DNA of 64,000 nt from Amanita rubescens (taxonomy: Eukaryota > Basidiomycota > Agaricomycetes > Agaricales > Amanitaceae), in the NCBI GenBank assembly GCA_015039365.1, contig WION01000177.1, positions 1-64,000 on the forward strand, written 5' to 3'. The number at the start of each line of letters is the position of its first letter. Positions within the stretch are counted from its first letter, which is position 1. Under the pieces are notes generated by a model that was not told where the DNA came from, searched no databases, and saw only the letters and a list, made by a program, of their open reading frames with translations. This document shows, piece by piece, positions 26,911-42,790 of the stretch. The translations under genes were made by a program, and so were the position numbers.

Positions 26911-27096
26911 CCTGGTACCTGCACCTGTAATTGGTGTCCGTCATGCTCAATCCCCATCACCCGCAGTGAGTACCGCTCCCCGTGTTCACTTCCCACTCCT
27001 CATGGCTTTTCTCCAGCCTCCCCCTCGCAAAACCAGGCGACACCAAGGAGGCCCAGCTCTAACAGATGGGGTTAGTGAGACAGACCCTGAAAGCGA

Positions 27097-27532
27097 TGTT
27101 AAAGTTATCTTATCTAATCATATAAGATAATGTATATCTTATCTTATCTCATATAAGATAATACATCATATCTTATCCTATAGATTAGGATATACAGATT
27201 AGATGTACATATACATATACGCATATGCGTATACACATAGGATATTAGATATATCCTATAGTCGCTTGCATCATCCCATTACTGCGGTAGACGCGTCATA
27301 GCTGCGCTAGACGTCATACCATATGTCATGCACAGCTCTTCCTCTATTTACTATACATTGTACTTATTAGGATACTAGTAGTATATAAGACTACCTGTAT
27401 GTAGGTACAAATAAGAACTTTCCTTCTCCTCTTACCACCACATCCTATATCCATAGGATAGTGAGTTATCGTTTGAGGTCGTCACCGCCACTCTACACTC
27501 CACTCTAAGTACTTAAAGTATTCACTTTAACA
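27097..27532 (+). repeat. possible LTR of an unknown element
   Basis: A 436-bp segment is bounded by TGTTAAAGT and ACTTTAACA, a perfect 9-bp inverted terminal pair of TG...CA type. The interior is A/T-rich and palindromic (repeated ATCTTATCT and ATATAAGATAA). A TATA-like AGTATATAAGAC lies near 27379. No matching partner or target duplication was found, so it could be a solo or 5' LTR of an eroded element. Confidence 0.4.
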
Positions 27533-27596
27533 CTTAGACGCTGCGCTGCTGGGCGTATCTTCGTCAAGCGAAAGTGGCATACAGGACGATGATGAT

Positions 27597-28190
27597 TTGC
27601 CTGACATTAGTGAGATTCCATGGATGCCTTCAGACGAACTCGAAGATTGGCAATATCGTATTCGCTTGCACAAGAAAGGTCATTTCTTTCTCTCAGCCCC
27701 TAAGGTCAATGTCGGAGCAGCGGCATTCATTCATATATTGAAGTCATTACTCTCTGGCACCCTAGCCACTGAATATTTGCCCAAATCCTCTTCTGTTCGC
27801 TGCAATCTTACGGATTCAGAAGCTTTGCTGCATTTTGCTCCAAGGCCTTTTAGCATGTGAGCGAGATCATCATTAGTTGCTAAAACATGTTCTCACTCAC
27901 CCTGTAGCAGCAAACATGGGCATGTCGCCATTGGAGATGGCCCAAAATGCACATCGAGACAGAATGGTGGCTGAACATCAATGGCGGTTTTTATCGCACA
28001 TTGAATTTCACCCCCAAGCCCTCCCATGTCTGTTCAGACTTGCTTGTGGAGTTTGAAATAGATGGAATAATGAGAGCCATGGTAATGGTGCAACTGCTTG
28101 TTGAACCATACCCTGTAAATCCTTTCCTTGTCTACACAGCCTTGTTACCAAAGGGGCATGATTTTGGAAATGCATATTTCGATTGAAAGT
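27597..28190 (+). pseudogene. unrecognised coding relic
   Basis: Two open stretches (27597-27860 starting MPDISEIPWMPSDELEDW, and about 27947-28186) are joined by a possible intron (GTGAGC at 27857 to CAG near 27909). I do not recognise either. They lie just upstream of the PIF/Harbinger transposase relic and may be a decayed part of the same element or an unrelated capture. Confidence 0.25.
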
Positions 28191-28261
28191 CAAATTATTC
28201 ACTTAATGTTCAGGTGAGTGATGATTCACTGTACAATTCATTTAAATTAATGAATGACTAG

Positions 28262-29300
28262 ATCATATCCACTCCTCAATTACAACTAGTTGATTATGGA
28301 GTAGGACTGCCAGGGAGTCAGCATGATTCCACAACATGGCAAGAAACACGTCTTCCCACTGAACATCATCAACTGTTGGGTCCTGAAGAATTTGTGTGGG
28401 CTGATTCAGCATATCCAGTGGGCAAGTGGTGCCAGGCACCTTATAAAGGGTGAGTCTGTCTTTGAAAACTTAGGACATACCTAATCTGTGTTCAAGGCCT
28501 GAAAAAAATAGTCAAGAGAACACCACCTACAATTACCATGTATCTTGCATCTGCATTCATTCAGAACATGTTAAAAATGCGCCAAGTGTAGTTGCAACTC
28601 ACTACAAATGTTGTAGTAGTTGTCTAGCCCTCTGATAGACTCAATACACGCTTTAGACGTTCACAAATGCGGTCTATAACAATTGATAGCAGTGATATTA
28701 AGTCTATATCCAAGTGTAGGTACTGTAGTTCCCTACATGTAAGGAAACCTGGCCTGTTTGGTTCTATTTACTACCTATCCCATCAGGTGTGAGTTTAGGT
28801 GTCCACTATATCGCATTTTGTCCACAGACACAACCGCTACACCTATAAACTAGCTCACTATACACAAAATAAAGAATATAGTATTGTAACACTAAATATA
28901 AAGCATTTGAGCGATATTTGATGTTTAATCACTCAATATTCAACAGAACACATTGGGTTCTTGAAGGGCAGATGGTCATCACTCTGTGGCCTTAAGAGTG
29001 CGAATTGACTCTGTTCAAGACAAATCATTTGCCACCCTATGGGTCATCAGTTGTATCCACCTGCATAACTTTGCACTCATGCATGAACAAGGTATTGATA
29101 TGGAGGCTGACCAGTTTTATCTCAGAGGGGTGCAGTTGATGGAGCAAGAGAGGGTTGCAGTGGAGCATTGGCAGAGTATGCTTGCTGAACAATTGTTTAC
29201 TGTAGAGGATGATGATGAGGCTGTTAGCTTGCTTGAGGGGAAATTGAGGAGGGAAACCCTGAAGGAAGCTTTATTTTCTCATTTGGAGCCAACAATGTGA
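28262..29300 (+). pseudogene. PIF/Harbinger-type DDE transposase, C-terminal half, relic
   Basis: Exon 1 (to about 28450) reads GLPGSQHDSTTW...FVWADSAYP...WCQAPYK, the catalytic-core signature of the DDE_Tnp_4 family. A GT...AG intron (about 28451-28497) follows. The next exon, RPEKNSQENTTYNYHVSCIC, leads to IHSEHIGFLKGRWSSL and ends at the TGA near 29298-29300. That order and those motifs are typical of fungal Harbinger transposases. The gene is split by a 377-bp solo LTR (28569-28945) inside the IHSEH motif and has no recognisable N-terminal half, so it is dead. It faces a Myb/SANT-like gene on the other strand. Confidence 0.75.
28569..28945 (+). mobile_element. solo LTR in the transposase relic
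   Basis: This 377-bp sequence begins TGTTAAAAATGCG and ends ATATTCAACA. The perfect 5-bp target duplication GAACA flanks it (28564-28568 and 28946-28950). A second full copy is at 30949-31328, and an inverted truncated piece is at about 30316-30407. No internal region accompanies any copy. Confidence 0.88.
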
Positions 29301-29480
29301 TCCTGCATTTATATCCAGCTGCTTGGCAACACATACTGATTGTGATTAAAAGGAATGTAGGAGGGTATCTAGCTAAGTACTAGCTGAGTAGTAGTATCAA
29401 AAGGAATGGAGGCTGAAAGAGTGGAAAGGTGAAAACAGTGTCAGGGTATAAGCTGAGTAGCTAAAGAGTTAGTAAAGTAA

Positions 29481-30315
29481 TTAGCGGAAAAGGGTAGGAT
29501 CAATAGAAGGGAAGGGAGATGGATTATTAGAAGGAGCTCCAGGTCCTAAGTTAGCCTGTGCCCTCAATTGCTCAATTTCCAAAGTATGTTTAATCATCTC
29601 AAGCTCATGCTGGCAATGTCGTTCCTCCAGCCTAAACTCATGTTCACGCTTCTCTCGATCAGCTTCAAGCTGAAGCCGCCGTTCCTTGTCAAGTTTTGTT
29701 TGAGCCTTGATTTGAGCCACAGAGATGCATGTCTTTTGGTTTCGTTCACTGAAATCTTTAAGGTGATCAAAGGCACTCAACTTGCACTTCTGAGGATTGA
29801 TCTTTTGTGGCTCTGAAGCTGATGGAGTAGGAGGATGCAGTGGTGCAAGAACAGCAGGTAGAGCTTGGCTGTTCTCAGGAGAGGGTGATGATTTCACAGA
29901 ATCCTCATCATCACCAAAGTCATCCCAATCAGGAGAATGACGAGATGCAGACTTGACATTATCAGTCATTTATTTGTTCATGAAATAAATGTAGCAACTC
30001 ACCATTGGCTTTGCCACATTCTCAACAGCTTGCAAGTCATGTGAGGAAGAACTATTTGCCAAAGCTGGACGATCATAGACAGGATTGACACTCAACAAGT
30101 GGTGTAAACGCTTGTACCACTTGAATTTGGCTTTGATTTTTTCTTTGATACATGTTAAACATGTTCAATCATCAATGAAATTGATTACTCACCCCAAGTG
30201 TTGTGTAATGGAGTCCCAACTGTGATCTCCAACTCATGGTCAGCTTCAACTAAGCCTTGACCTGTTTCACCAAGCTCCTTTCGGAAAGCTTGGTATTTCT
30301 TCTTCAAACTGAAAC
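29481..30315 (-). pseudogene. Myb/SANT-like DNA-binding partner of a PIF/Harbinger element
   Basis: The last exon (29969-29481, 162 codons) has an acidic Ser-rich start and a long charged coiled coil (LDKERRLQLEADREKREHEF). Upstream exons on the minus strand read FSLKKKYQAFRKELGET and, after a GTGAGT intron, KIKAKFKWYKRLHHLLSVNP...LANSSSS. This matches the basidiomycete Harbinger second ORF pattern, a trihelix/Myb-like domain plus coiled coil. It is convergent with the transposase relic, the usual two-gene layout. The N-terminus is cut off by the truncated LTR at 30316. Confidence 0.6.
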
Positions 30316-30407
30316 GTCTAAAGCGTGTATTGAGTCTATCAGAGGGCTAGACAACTACTACAACATTTGTAGTGAGTTGCAACAACACTTGGCGCATTTT
30401 TAACAGA
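30316..30407 (-). repeat. truncated inverted copy of the 377-bp LTR
   Basis: About 92 bp match the first part of 28569-28945 in reverse orientation, ending CATTTTTAACAG. This fragment forms the boundary between the Myb-like relic and the helicase relic. Confidence 0.8.
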
Positions 30408-30948
30408 ATGACCTGCCTTTTGCTGGAATCACTGTTCTATTTGGAGGTGACTTTAGTCAGATTTTGCCTGTTGTGCCTAGAGAGAGCTATTGCCAGAAGC
30501 AATCTTTGGAGACATATGTAAGTGCATCATCACTTAAGTCAAAATATTTGCTTGGATAGAGCTCCTGAAAGTGAAGCTCATGCTGGCACAAACTTAGATG
30601 AGGGTGGAACAGTTCAAGTGGCAGAAACATGTGCTGCAGTCCAAATACCAGGGATAAGTTGATCAATGACACATATCCTGATATTCATCTGGGCAACAAA
30701 CCAAATCAGTACTTTTTGGAGAGAACACTTTTGTGCTGCAAAAATGATGTGGATGACATCAATAAGATTATTCTTGACATGATGACAGCCAGGCATAGAA
30801 AAAGTTCTGAACAGTGCTGATTCAATTGATCTGGCAAATGAGGCTCAGGATGGATAATCCAGGAAATCAACCTTATCCAATGGATGTCCTGTAATGCTTC
30901 TCAGAAATCTTGATGCAGCTAAAGGACTTTGCAATGGGACCAGAATGG
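30408..30948 (+). pseudogene. PIF1-type helicase fragment (Helitron-like or host-derived)
   Basis: Interrupted frames read LPFAGITVLFGGDFSQILPV (Walker B-type region of PIF1 helicases), then INDTYPDIHL...LERTLLCCKNDVDDIN, then CPVMLLRNLDAAKGLCNGTR, a PIF1 C-terminal signature. The three parts are in different frames with stops between them, so it is a pseudogene. In fungi, many such copies belong to Helitrons; no Helitron ends or Rep domain are visible here. It is cut at both sides by copies of the same LTR. Confidence 0.75.
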
Positions 30949-31328
30949 TGTTAAAAATGTGCCAAGTGTTGTTGCAACTCACTACAAATGTTGTAGTAGT
31001 TGTCTAGCCCTCTGATAGACTTAATACACACTTTAGAGGTTCACAAATGCGGTCTATAATAGTTGATAGCAGTTATATCAAGTCTATATCCAAGTGGTGT
31101 AGGTACTGTAGTTCCCTACATGTAAGGAAACCTGGCCTGTTTGGTTCTATTTACTACCTATCCCATCAGGCGTGAGTTTAGGTGTCCACTATATCGCATT
31201 TTGTCCACAGACACAACCGCTACACCTATAAACTAGCTCATTATACACAAAATGAAGAATATAGTATTGTAACACTAAATATAAAGCATTTGAGCGATAC
31301 TTGATGTTTAATCACTCAATATTCAACA
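30949..31328 (+). repeat. second copy of the 377-bp LTR family
   Basis: This 380-bp sequence begins TGTTAAAAATGTG and ends ATATTCAACA. It is similar along its length to 28569-28945 with scattered substitutions. The flanks (AATGG and GGAGC) do not match, so it is either old or the product of recombination between copies. Confidence 0.8.
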
Positions 31329-31801
31329 GGAGCATGCTTCCGGGACAAAAGGGTATGTCCATTCCCATCTCTTTCCTCTATTCTGTGCTGACTGCCGTTC
31401 ACAGCTCTCTTTGTCAATTCCTGGACTTGGACAGGAGCCCTTCTCGGTTTACCACCAGCTGAATGTACAAGAAGTTGAGGGGGGACAACGTTGTTCTTAG
31501 ATGGGCCAATGTGGATGGGAGGACTTGTTTGTCTCCAATATATTCTGGAGAGTTTGTTGATGATTTGGTGAGTCATACGTTCAGAATTCAAATGTAATTT
31601 GTCTTGCTGATAAACATTTTCATGAATTACAGGTTTAAATTGTGGACATTTGGAATTACTGCAAGAAGTCAAGCGATCAGTGAGACTCATGAGCAGTTGA
31701 CTAGGTGAGGATTTCATGAGACGCTTGTGAGTCAAAATAATCAGTTCGACTACTGCAGCCCAATAAATGGTTTCAGCAGAGTTTGCATCTCCAATGATCA
31801 C
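31329..31801 (-). other. unrecognised open frame on the minus strand
   Basis: A 161-codon frame begins MIIGDANSAETIYWAAVVEL and contains a plausible helical stretch and several Cys/His. It reads into the adjacent LTR at its end. I do not recognise it; it could be an exon of a decayed transposon gene. Confidence 0.25.
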
Positions 31802-32299
31802 CCACCCACTATCAACTGCTTATGCACCTCCATCAACTACCAAAATCATCCTACACCCCAGCAACTGTACAGAGCCCTGGCCGCTGGCTGTGAGCCCTCT
31901 ACTAGCCTGGCTTGTATTTCCATGCCATCTTGAACTGAGCCCAGGCAGATGGAGATGGTCTCTATCAGATATGTTGGATACAAGTTTGGTCATGCTCTGG
32001 ATCATGGTGGATCATGCTTGATCATGATGGGACACAGCAAGTCACCATGTTCATGACATATCTCTCTTATGAACCTTTAACCTTTAACTACATTGTTTAT
32101 GTATTTAAATTAAACATTAGCCTCTTGGTTCACATTGTCAAGCTCCAGACATCTTAACTTATCCTGTGTAGAACTGAGCTTGTCTTCAGCATCACTATAT
32201 CCAATCTTCTGCTTCAAAGTTTTTCCTACATGAAGGCAATTTGTGATAGATGGTATGACTGTAGGTGTTGACTTACCTGTGAATATGTTGAATCTAGCA
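31802..32299. other. non-coding stretch
   Basis: I see no gene here. A cluster of ATCATGG/GATCATG words (about 31990-32035) makes small palindromes. Confidence 0.4.
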
Positions 32300-32568
32300 A
32301 TCGAGGATTATTTGAACCGCTGGTTATGTTCTTTGGATTAACCAATTCCCCAGCAACGTTCCAAACAATGATGAACAACATCTTCAGAGAAGAGATAGCA
32401 GAAGGATGGGTCATAATATACATGGATGACATTTTAGTGTTTTCAAAAAACAAAGAACACCAAAGACAAGTCAAACACATCCTAGAAAAACTACGACAAC
32501 ATCAACTCTTTCTCAAAGCAGAAAAATGCTATTTTGAACAAGAAGAAATCGAATTCCTAGGAGGTTAT
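32300..32568 (+). pseudogene. Gypsy reverse transcriptase fragment
   Basis: This is a free-standing piece of an RT palm: [20 protein letters not shown], then [15 protein letters not shown] with the catalytic YMDD, then a thumb-side stretch to EEIEFLGG. It resembles the same stretch of Gypsy-B but differs at many bases. No LTR or other domain is attached. Confidence 0.85.
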
Positions 32569-33105
32569 CATAAGAAGTCCAAATCCAAAAAAGCGCCACA
32601 GAAAGATCTTGTTTTGGTGGAGATATGCCTGCTCATCATGGCAGGTGAGCACACCAATTTTATTTGTGGCTCATTGGTACATACTATTTGCATTCTAACA
32701 TTCCAAATGCCTTCCTATATGCCTAATAAGGACATACCAAAAAAGTGCCACAGAAATAACCAGTATTAATGGAGATATTGTCATTTGTTGCTCCTCACTG
32801 TTGTCAACAGTGAGCAAGACATGTTGCATTCTGACAGAAACCACTTGCATTTTTTGCATTCTAACATGGTGAATAGGTGCATATACATGTAAGGAATATG
32901 TTCCAAAAAAAGCGCCACAAAAATATCTGGTATTAAGGGAGTTATTGCAATTTCTTGTTGCTCATCACCACCAACAGTGAGCAGATATTTCCCAAAATGG
33001 CAAGTCCGAAGGGCGCTATTTCCATTTTTGGAAACCCGCCAAAGGATCCTAAAGTGCACATTAATTTGACCCTGAAAAATCCGCACTTTTTAATGTAGTC
33101 TTTGT
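32569..33105 (+). repeat. degenerate tandem repeat
   Basis: A block containing CCAAAAAA(A)GCGCCACA(G/A)AAA recurs near 32584, 32728 and 32904, with related sequence between copies (TTGCATTCTAACAT, GTCAACAGTGAGCA). The period is about 150-180 bp. No coding content was recognised. Confidence 0.5.
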
Positions 33106-33672
33106 TGTAACGGCAGATATTTCTTTACACATTATTCCCACGCTTACATAAGGATTCCGCGGGATGACGGCGTGGGGATAACGAGTCAGAGTATATATAC
33201 TTGAATCTACCTATGTATCCCTTAGTCTTACAATTGTTTCTATCGTCCATAGACGCAATCTAGTCTCACTTTTCTCTTCTGTGTTCGATCTCGAGTGTCT
33301 TAGTGGTTGTGTCTGGATCACCTCCTAACATAATCGTAAGACTCTTAACACTACCTCACTCGCTTGTTCGCTGTTGTTCACAACGGACATGCAAACCATT
33401 CGACGGTTGCTGCACTTGATAGCGCTGGTAGCCCACTTCAGATACTTATACCTCCTCACACTGCACATTGCGTGTATCCACTACCACTTGATAAACCCGG
33501 ACTTGAGGGTTAACGAGATAGGACAGGGACTGCTCTAAACTCAGAGTTGCAGACCTTGTAAAACTACGATCTGCTCGAGTTTAGGCGTACCGATTCGATC
33601 CATAGGAGAAGACGAACTAGAACCAAACGAACAGTATTAAGAGCTCCCTTCGTCCCTGTGAAGATAAGAAGA
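33106..33672 (+). repeat. Gypsy-B 5' LTR plus leader
   Basis: The start TGTAACGG fits an LTR end and a core promoter-like TATA is present. Because no 3' LTR survives, the boundary between LTR and leader cannot be fixed from this window. The block precedes the gag start at 33673. Confidence 0.5.
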
Positions 33673-38404
<4,732 letters not shown>

Positions 38405-40044
38405 CTTTACACTCCCCCCCCCAGTCCGATTAGACTCCTATAGGAGTCCTAGGAGTCCTATAGGATTCCGATCACTGTCTGACAAAAATCTCAAAAAGAG
38501 TAGAAATGTGTTTGGCATTGTTTGTTTAGTCCAATTAGACTCCTAGGACTCCTATAGGACTCTGATCACTGTCCGATAAGTTTTTTTACAAATGCTTAAA
38601 ATGTGTTTAAACTATTTGACATTGTTTGTTTATGTTTGCTCATGTTAGCATGTTTTATATCTGTTAAAAATTCTCAAAAAATTCTTAAAAAATGCAGAAA
38701 AATCATGTGAATCATTTCATATAATATGTAATGGTAAAACCAAACAAAGGCAAACAGTAGGCAAAGGCAAAAATACTACTTGTCTTTTGATCTCATCATA
38801 GTATGCCAGTGTATGACCACCACCATATTTGAGTCTGCAAAGCCAAAACCCAATATAATTTCAGGGGTGTGCCAGTCTGGTGATTATCAGTTGGGTTGCT
38901 GGTGGTTACTGAACACAAGTATGATTGTCATAGGTAAATATGAGGGATTTGTGATTATGTACATATGTATTGAAGTCAAGGGGTGGAAGGGGGTGGAGAT
39001 GAGTTCTTGGTTATTTGGTGATGGTATGCAGTGCCATGGCCCTGGGGTGTGGTTGTTAGAAGCATATTGGTGACAGTCACTGGCAGTATGCTCACTTGTC
39101 ATTATCATTGCCTACTGACTTCTTCCACACTAGAAGCATCCAATCTGGCAAAGTTAACTTAACTCAGTAATGGTTAACTCAAACAAGAGAATGATGATAT
39201 TGATGAGTGCTAATACAATAGGATGCTAGTAGACTAAAAGTTTTGGACAGAGATTGAAAAAAGTGTTACAGACAATCATGTTGTTTAGGGGTAAAGAGGG
39301 ATTTTGGAAGTCTGAATGAGTCAACCATTGAATGATAGATAAGATGAGTAAGTAGAGATATTAAGTGGGTCTGTCCAACTAATCAGGCATGCCAGTGCAT
39401 AATGAGTGGGAGTCAAAACTATTAGTAACAGAGTGGTGATTAATGGTGGCTGACATGGTAATTGTCTAAAACTTCAAGTTCCAATCACAAGAAACCACTT
39501 GCATCCACCTGCACTGACTCGTGCCCTACTATGGATCATTACCAGCTACATCAGTTAACATGGCAAAAGTCTGATCACATCTGATCACATCTGACACACT
39601 GATTGTCTGACTGCTGATTGTCTGATGCACACTAAAGTTTAGACTATAGGTTGTCTGATTTTCTGATTATCTGACACAATAATTGTCTGACTGTCTGACT
39701 GTCTGAGAGATGCTGACAGACTAATTGGCTTACTGTCTGACTTGGACTAGGATAGTGCTGACATGGTGCCACTAATTATCTGGTTGGCTGACTATCTAAT
39801 AGGCACTGACAGATGCTGACACACTAATTATCTGACTGTCTGACTATCTAATAGGCACTGACAGATGCTGACACACTGATTATCTGACTGTCTGACTGTC
39901 TGAGAGACACTATTCCATAAGTTGTCTCACTTGTCTGACTAATTGTCTGAGAGACACTTAAGCATCAGACAACATCAGACATGATCAGACTTTTGCTGTG
40001 TTACTGCTGATGTACCTCTGATCACAAATACTAGTAGTGGCAAG
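38405..40044. repeat. repeat-rich non-coding DNA related to family R
   Basis: The segment starts with a C-run and two direct copies of an AGTCC(G/A)ATTAGACTCCTA block (about 38424 and 38529). A/T-rich sequence follows, then a TCTGATT/TGTCTGACTG minisatellite (about 39560-39975). No gene was recognised; the open stretch at 38780-39073 resembles nothing. Confidence 0.5.
39790..39910 (+). repeat. tandem minisatellite
   Basis: Two neighbouring copies of a roughly 51-bp unit (AGGCACTGACAGATGCTGAC... to ...TGTCTGACTATCTAAT) differ by few bases. They lie within a longer field of TGTCTGACT words. Confidence 0.65.
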
Positions 40045-41092
40045 TAGTGTTTTAAAGTCCGGTCTGGTCCGGTCTTTATTGCCTTTTTAGGAAAGACCGA
40101 GACCGGACCGGTCCCAGGGTGTCCCTGATATCAAAAAGACCGGAACCGGACCGCTTAAGACCACTAGACCGGTTAGGACCGGTCTGGACCAGTCTTGGAC
40201 CAGTCTAGACCAGTCCTTACATTGTTTTCCATGTCCCTATGGCTCCCATACAATTAATTGCAATGTTGAAATTGATGTAAAACTACAAAAGACAACATAA
40301 ATATCAATATAATAGTATAAGCCATGCCATCACATGTGAAACCCAGTGTTGCTAACCCTCACCCTCTCATATATCACACCCAACTGCACTCCAGGTAAGT
40401 CAGGAGAGTGCCAAACATTGCCAAAGAGATCACCAAAGAGATCACCAAAGAGAGAATGAAACCCATTGTTGCTGACCCTCACCCTCCCACTGATAAACTA
40501 TACTCCATTGGACCAACTGCACCCTCTCACACACCCTCTCACACCCACCTGCACTCTAGGGAAGCCACATGAACCATTTTTGACAATACTAGGAGACTGC
40601 CAAACATAGCCAAAGAGAGTGCCAAAGAGAGTGCCAAAGAGAGTCCCAAGATCATACTACCTCAAATGTTAGCCATTTCCTATAGCTGATGGGTCAAAAA
40701 ATAACTTGGATGTACTAGAACATAGTTGGATTAACCATGTTCAGAATTTCTTACTTGGAGTGTTGCAACAACAATATTCACAAATTATATATAGCTTCAA
40801 ACAAAAGTTACCATTGTAAGCTCAGATCTCAACCATTTTGGATGTTTGAGTGCTCAAAAAAAAGCTAAAATATGGTAGAATACAACTGTATTGGTCACCA
40901 TTTGCTATGAGCGGTCTAGACCGGTCTGGACCGGTTTTTTGCAGTTTTTTTGATTTTAAAATTTTAAAAAGACCAGAACTGGACTGCCCTTGGACCTGCC
41001 AAGACCTGAGACTGCAGTCCGGTCCAAATCGGTCCTGGTCTGGTCCGGTTCCGGTCTTTTTCAGTCCTGCAGGACTGGAAATAGAAACACTA
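40045..41092. mobile_element. non-autonomous hAT-type transposon (1,048 bp)
   Basis: The perfect 8-bp target duplication GTGGCAAG flanks it (40037-40044 and 41093-41100). The ends are TAGTGTTT and AAACACTA, hAT-like. Both subterminal arms consist of GGTCCGGTCT/AGACCGGACC words that can fold back. There is no transposase; the short open stretches inside are not convincing. Confidence 0.85.
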
Positions 41093-42790
41093 GTGGCAAG
41101 TTCAAATTGGTATGCCTGGGCCAGAAAGAAAGCCTGTTAGCATAAACAACATATAAAAGAAAATAGTAAGCATTCCATAAGCATTATTGGTAACAAGTAC
41201 CCTATTGGCCTAGGGAATGTCTGGGGGTATACCCCTGTCATTCCATAGTAACAAATGATAAGATGACATTTATGTCTCTAATATCAGTCAGTCTCTTCAA
41301 ACTTAAGACTATATTCTAGCCTTATTGTTTTACCTACTATGTAAGTTTATCTGACCCCACATCTGGTTCGTCTTATCAACCACCTGCCACCCAGTGCATG
41401 TACAAAGTCACACTACTCATGCCTGCCATTAGCAAACACTAGTACTTGCTTGATCACAAGATTTTTCCAGAATTTTTGGCAACCTTTCAATTCTCTCCCT
41501 CATATCTAAAAGAAGTATTTGCAAATATCTTGAGTTTGGCTCTGTTTTGGAACATAGTTCTTACACCACATTAATCACATGATTTTTCAGGATTTTTCAA
41601 GACTTTTTGGCACTTTCAAATCAACACTTTACCCTCCCCCACGTGTCCTTGTGGACTCCTTGTGGACTCCCGGACTCCTCAGGACTCCCTGTAGACTCCT
41701 GATAAATTGACATAAAATGCCAGGAGTGGACAAGGACTCCTTGTGGACTCCTTGTTCACTCCCTGTTCACTCCTCATTGACTGCAAAAAAGCGAAAAATG
41801 CCAGGAGTCATCCCACAAGGAGTGGACCAGGAGTCCCTGTGGAGTCCTGCTCACTCCTGGTTCAAAGCAAAAAAGTAGTAAGTAAAATTGCAAGGACTGG
41901 ACAGGAGTCCCTGTGGAGTCCTGCTCACTCCCTGCTCACTTGTCATTACTGTAACAATGGCAACAGAAATCTGTTGCACTACAATGCTACATAACAGTGA
42001 ATCTAAATAACTTAGTACAAACCATTTAAAAACATCATCTGCACCAATCAATACCAACACCATCACCACCACTATCATCATCACCATCCACCTGTGGCCC
42101 ACTTTTTTCCTGCTCTGATTGTTTGTCAATGTAATATGCAGGAACCAGTTAAAATTGCTGCTAATCATCCTTTTCAGTATTTGCTCATAACCACCTAGTA
42201 AGGCATTCAATGTTCACATGCCTGTGTATTGAAGGCACACATGTAACTGAGTCATATCTTCATTGAAACTTAATCCATCAGGATTCCTACTCATTCCCAG
42301 CCATTCCTATTGCATCCTATGTAAGTAGACTGACATCACCAGTACTTTACACTCATGTGCAATTTCATGCTGCTTTCCAAATTTCAGGTGGGCATGCATG
42401 TTGTTTGGCAATGTTTATACTTGCAATAAAAACCTGAAAATTCATATGATCCAGGTCATATAGGACTTATTGTAAGACCAAATAATGCCAAGTACTTGAA
42501 ATATTTGCAAAAGACCTTTTCAGATGTGAGTGTGAGGAAATTGTAAAGTCTGAAAATAATCTTGAAAATGTCCCATGTGATCAAGGACATGCAAGAATTA
42601 TGATGCCAAACTAAATAAGCTAAAATGTGAATGCAAAAAGTCTGTTTGTCTTTTGGTTTTGCCACTCCATGTGTGACCACCTGCAAAGTCAATTTAGGAG
42701 GGGTGTCTGGTGATGATCAAGTTTGGTCAGTTTTAGGAAGTTGGGGTTGCTGGTGGCTATGAGTGACTGGAAGTGCTGGAAGTCAGTTAG
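41093..42790. repeat. repeat-rich non-coding DNA with GGACTCC block
   Basis: A GGACTCC/GGAGTCC minisatellite (about 41630-41935) is preceded by TTTACCCTCCCCCACGTG, also found at the edge of both R arms. The segment therefore contains a partial third R-family copy. No gene was seen. Confidence 0.5.

Noticed and set aside
27097..27532. 5' LTR of a complete element covering 27597-28190
   Set aside because: No second copy of the LTR, no primer-binding site and no Gag or Pol motif were found.
40850..41140. 96-codon open frame across the right arm of the hAT element
   Set aside because: It translates the GGTCCGGTCT repeats and runs across the element boundary into flanking DNA.
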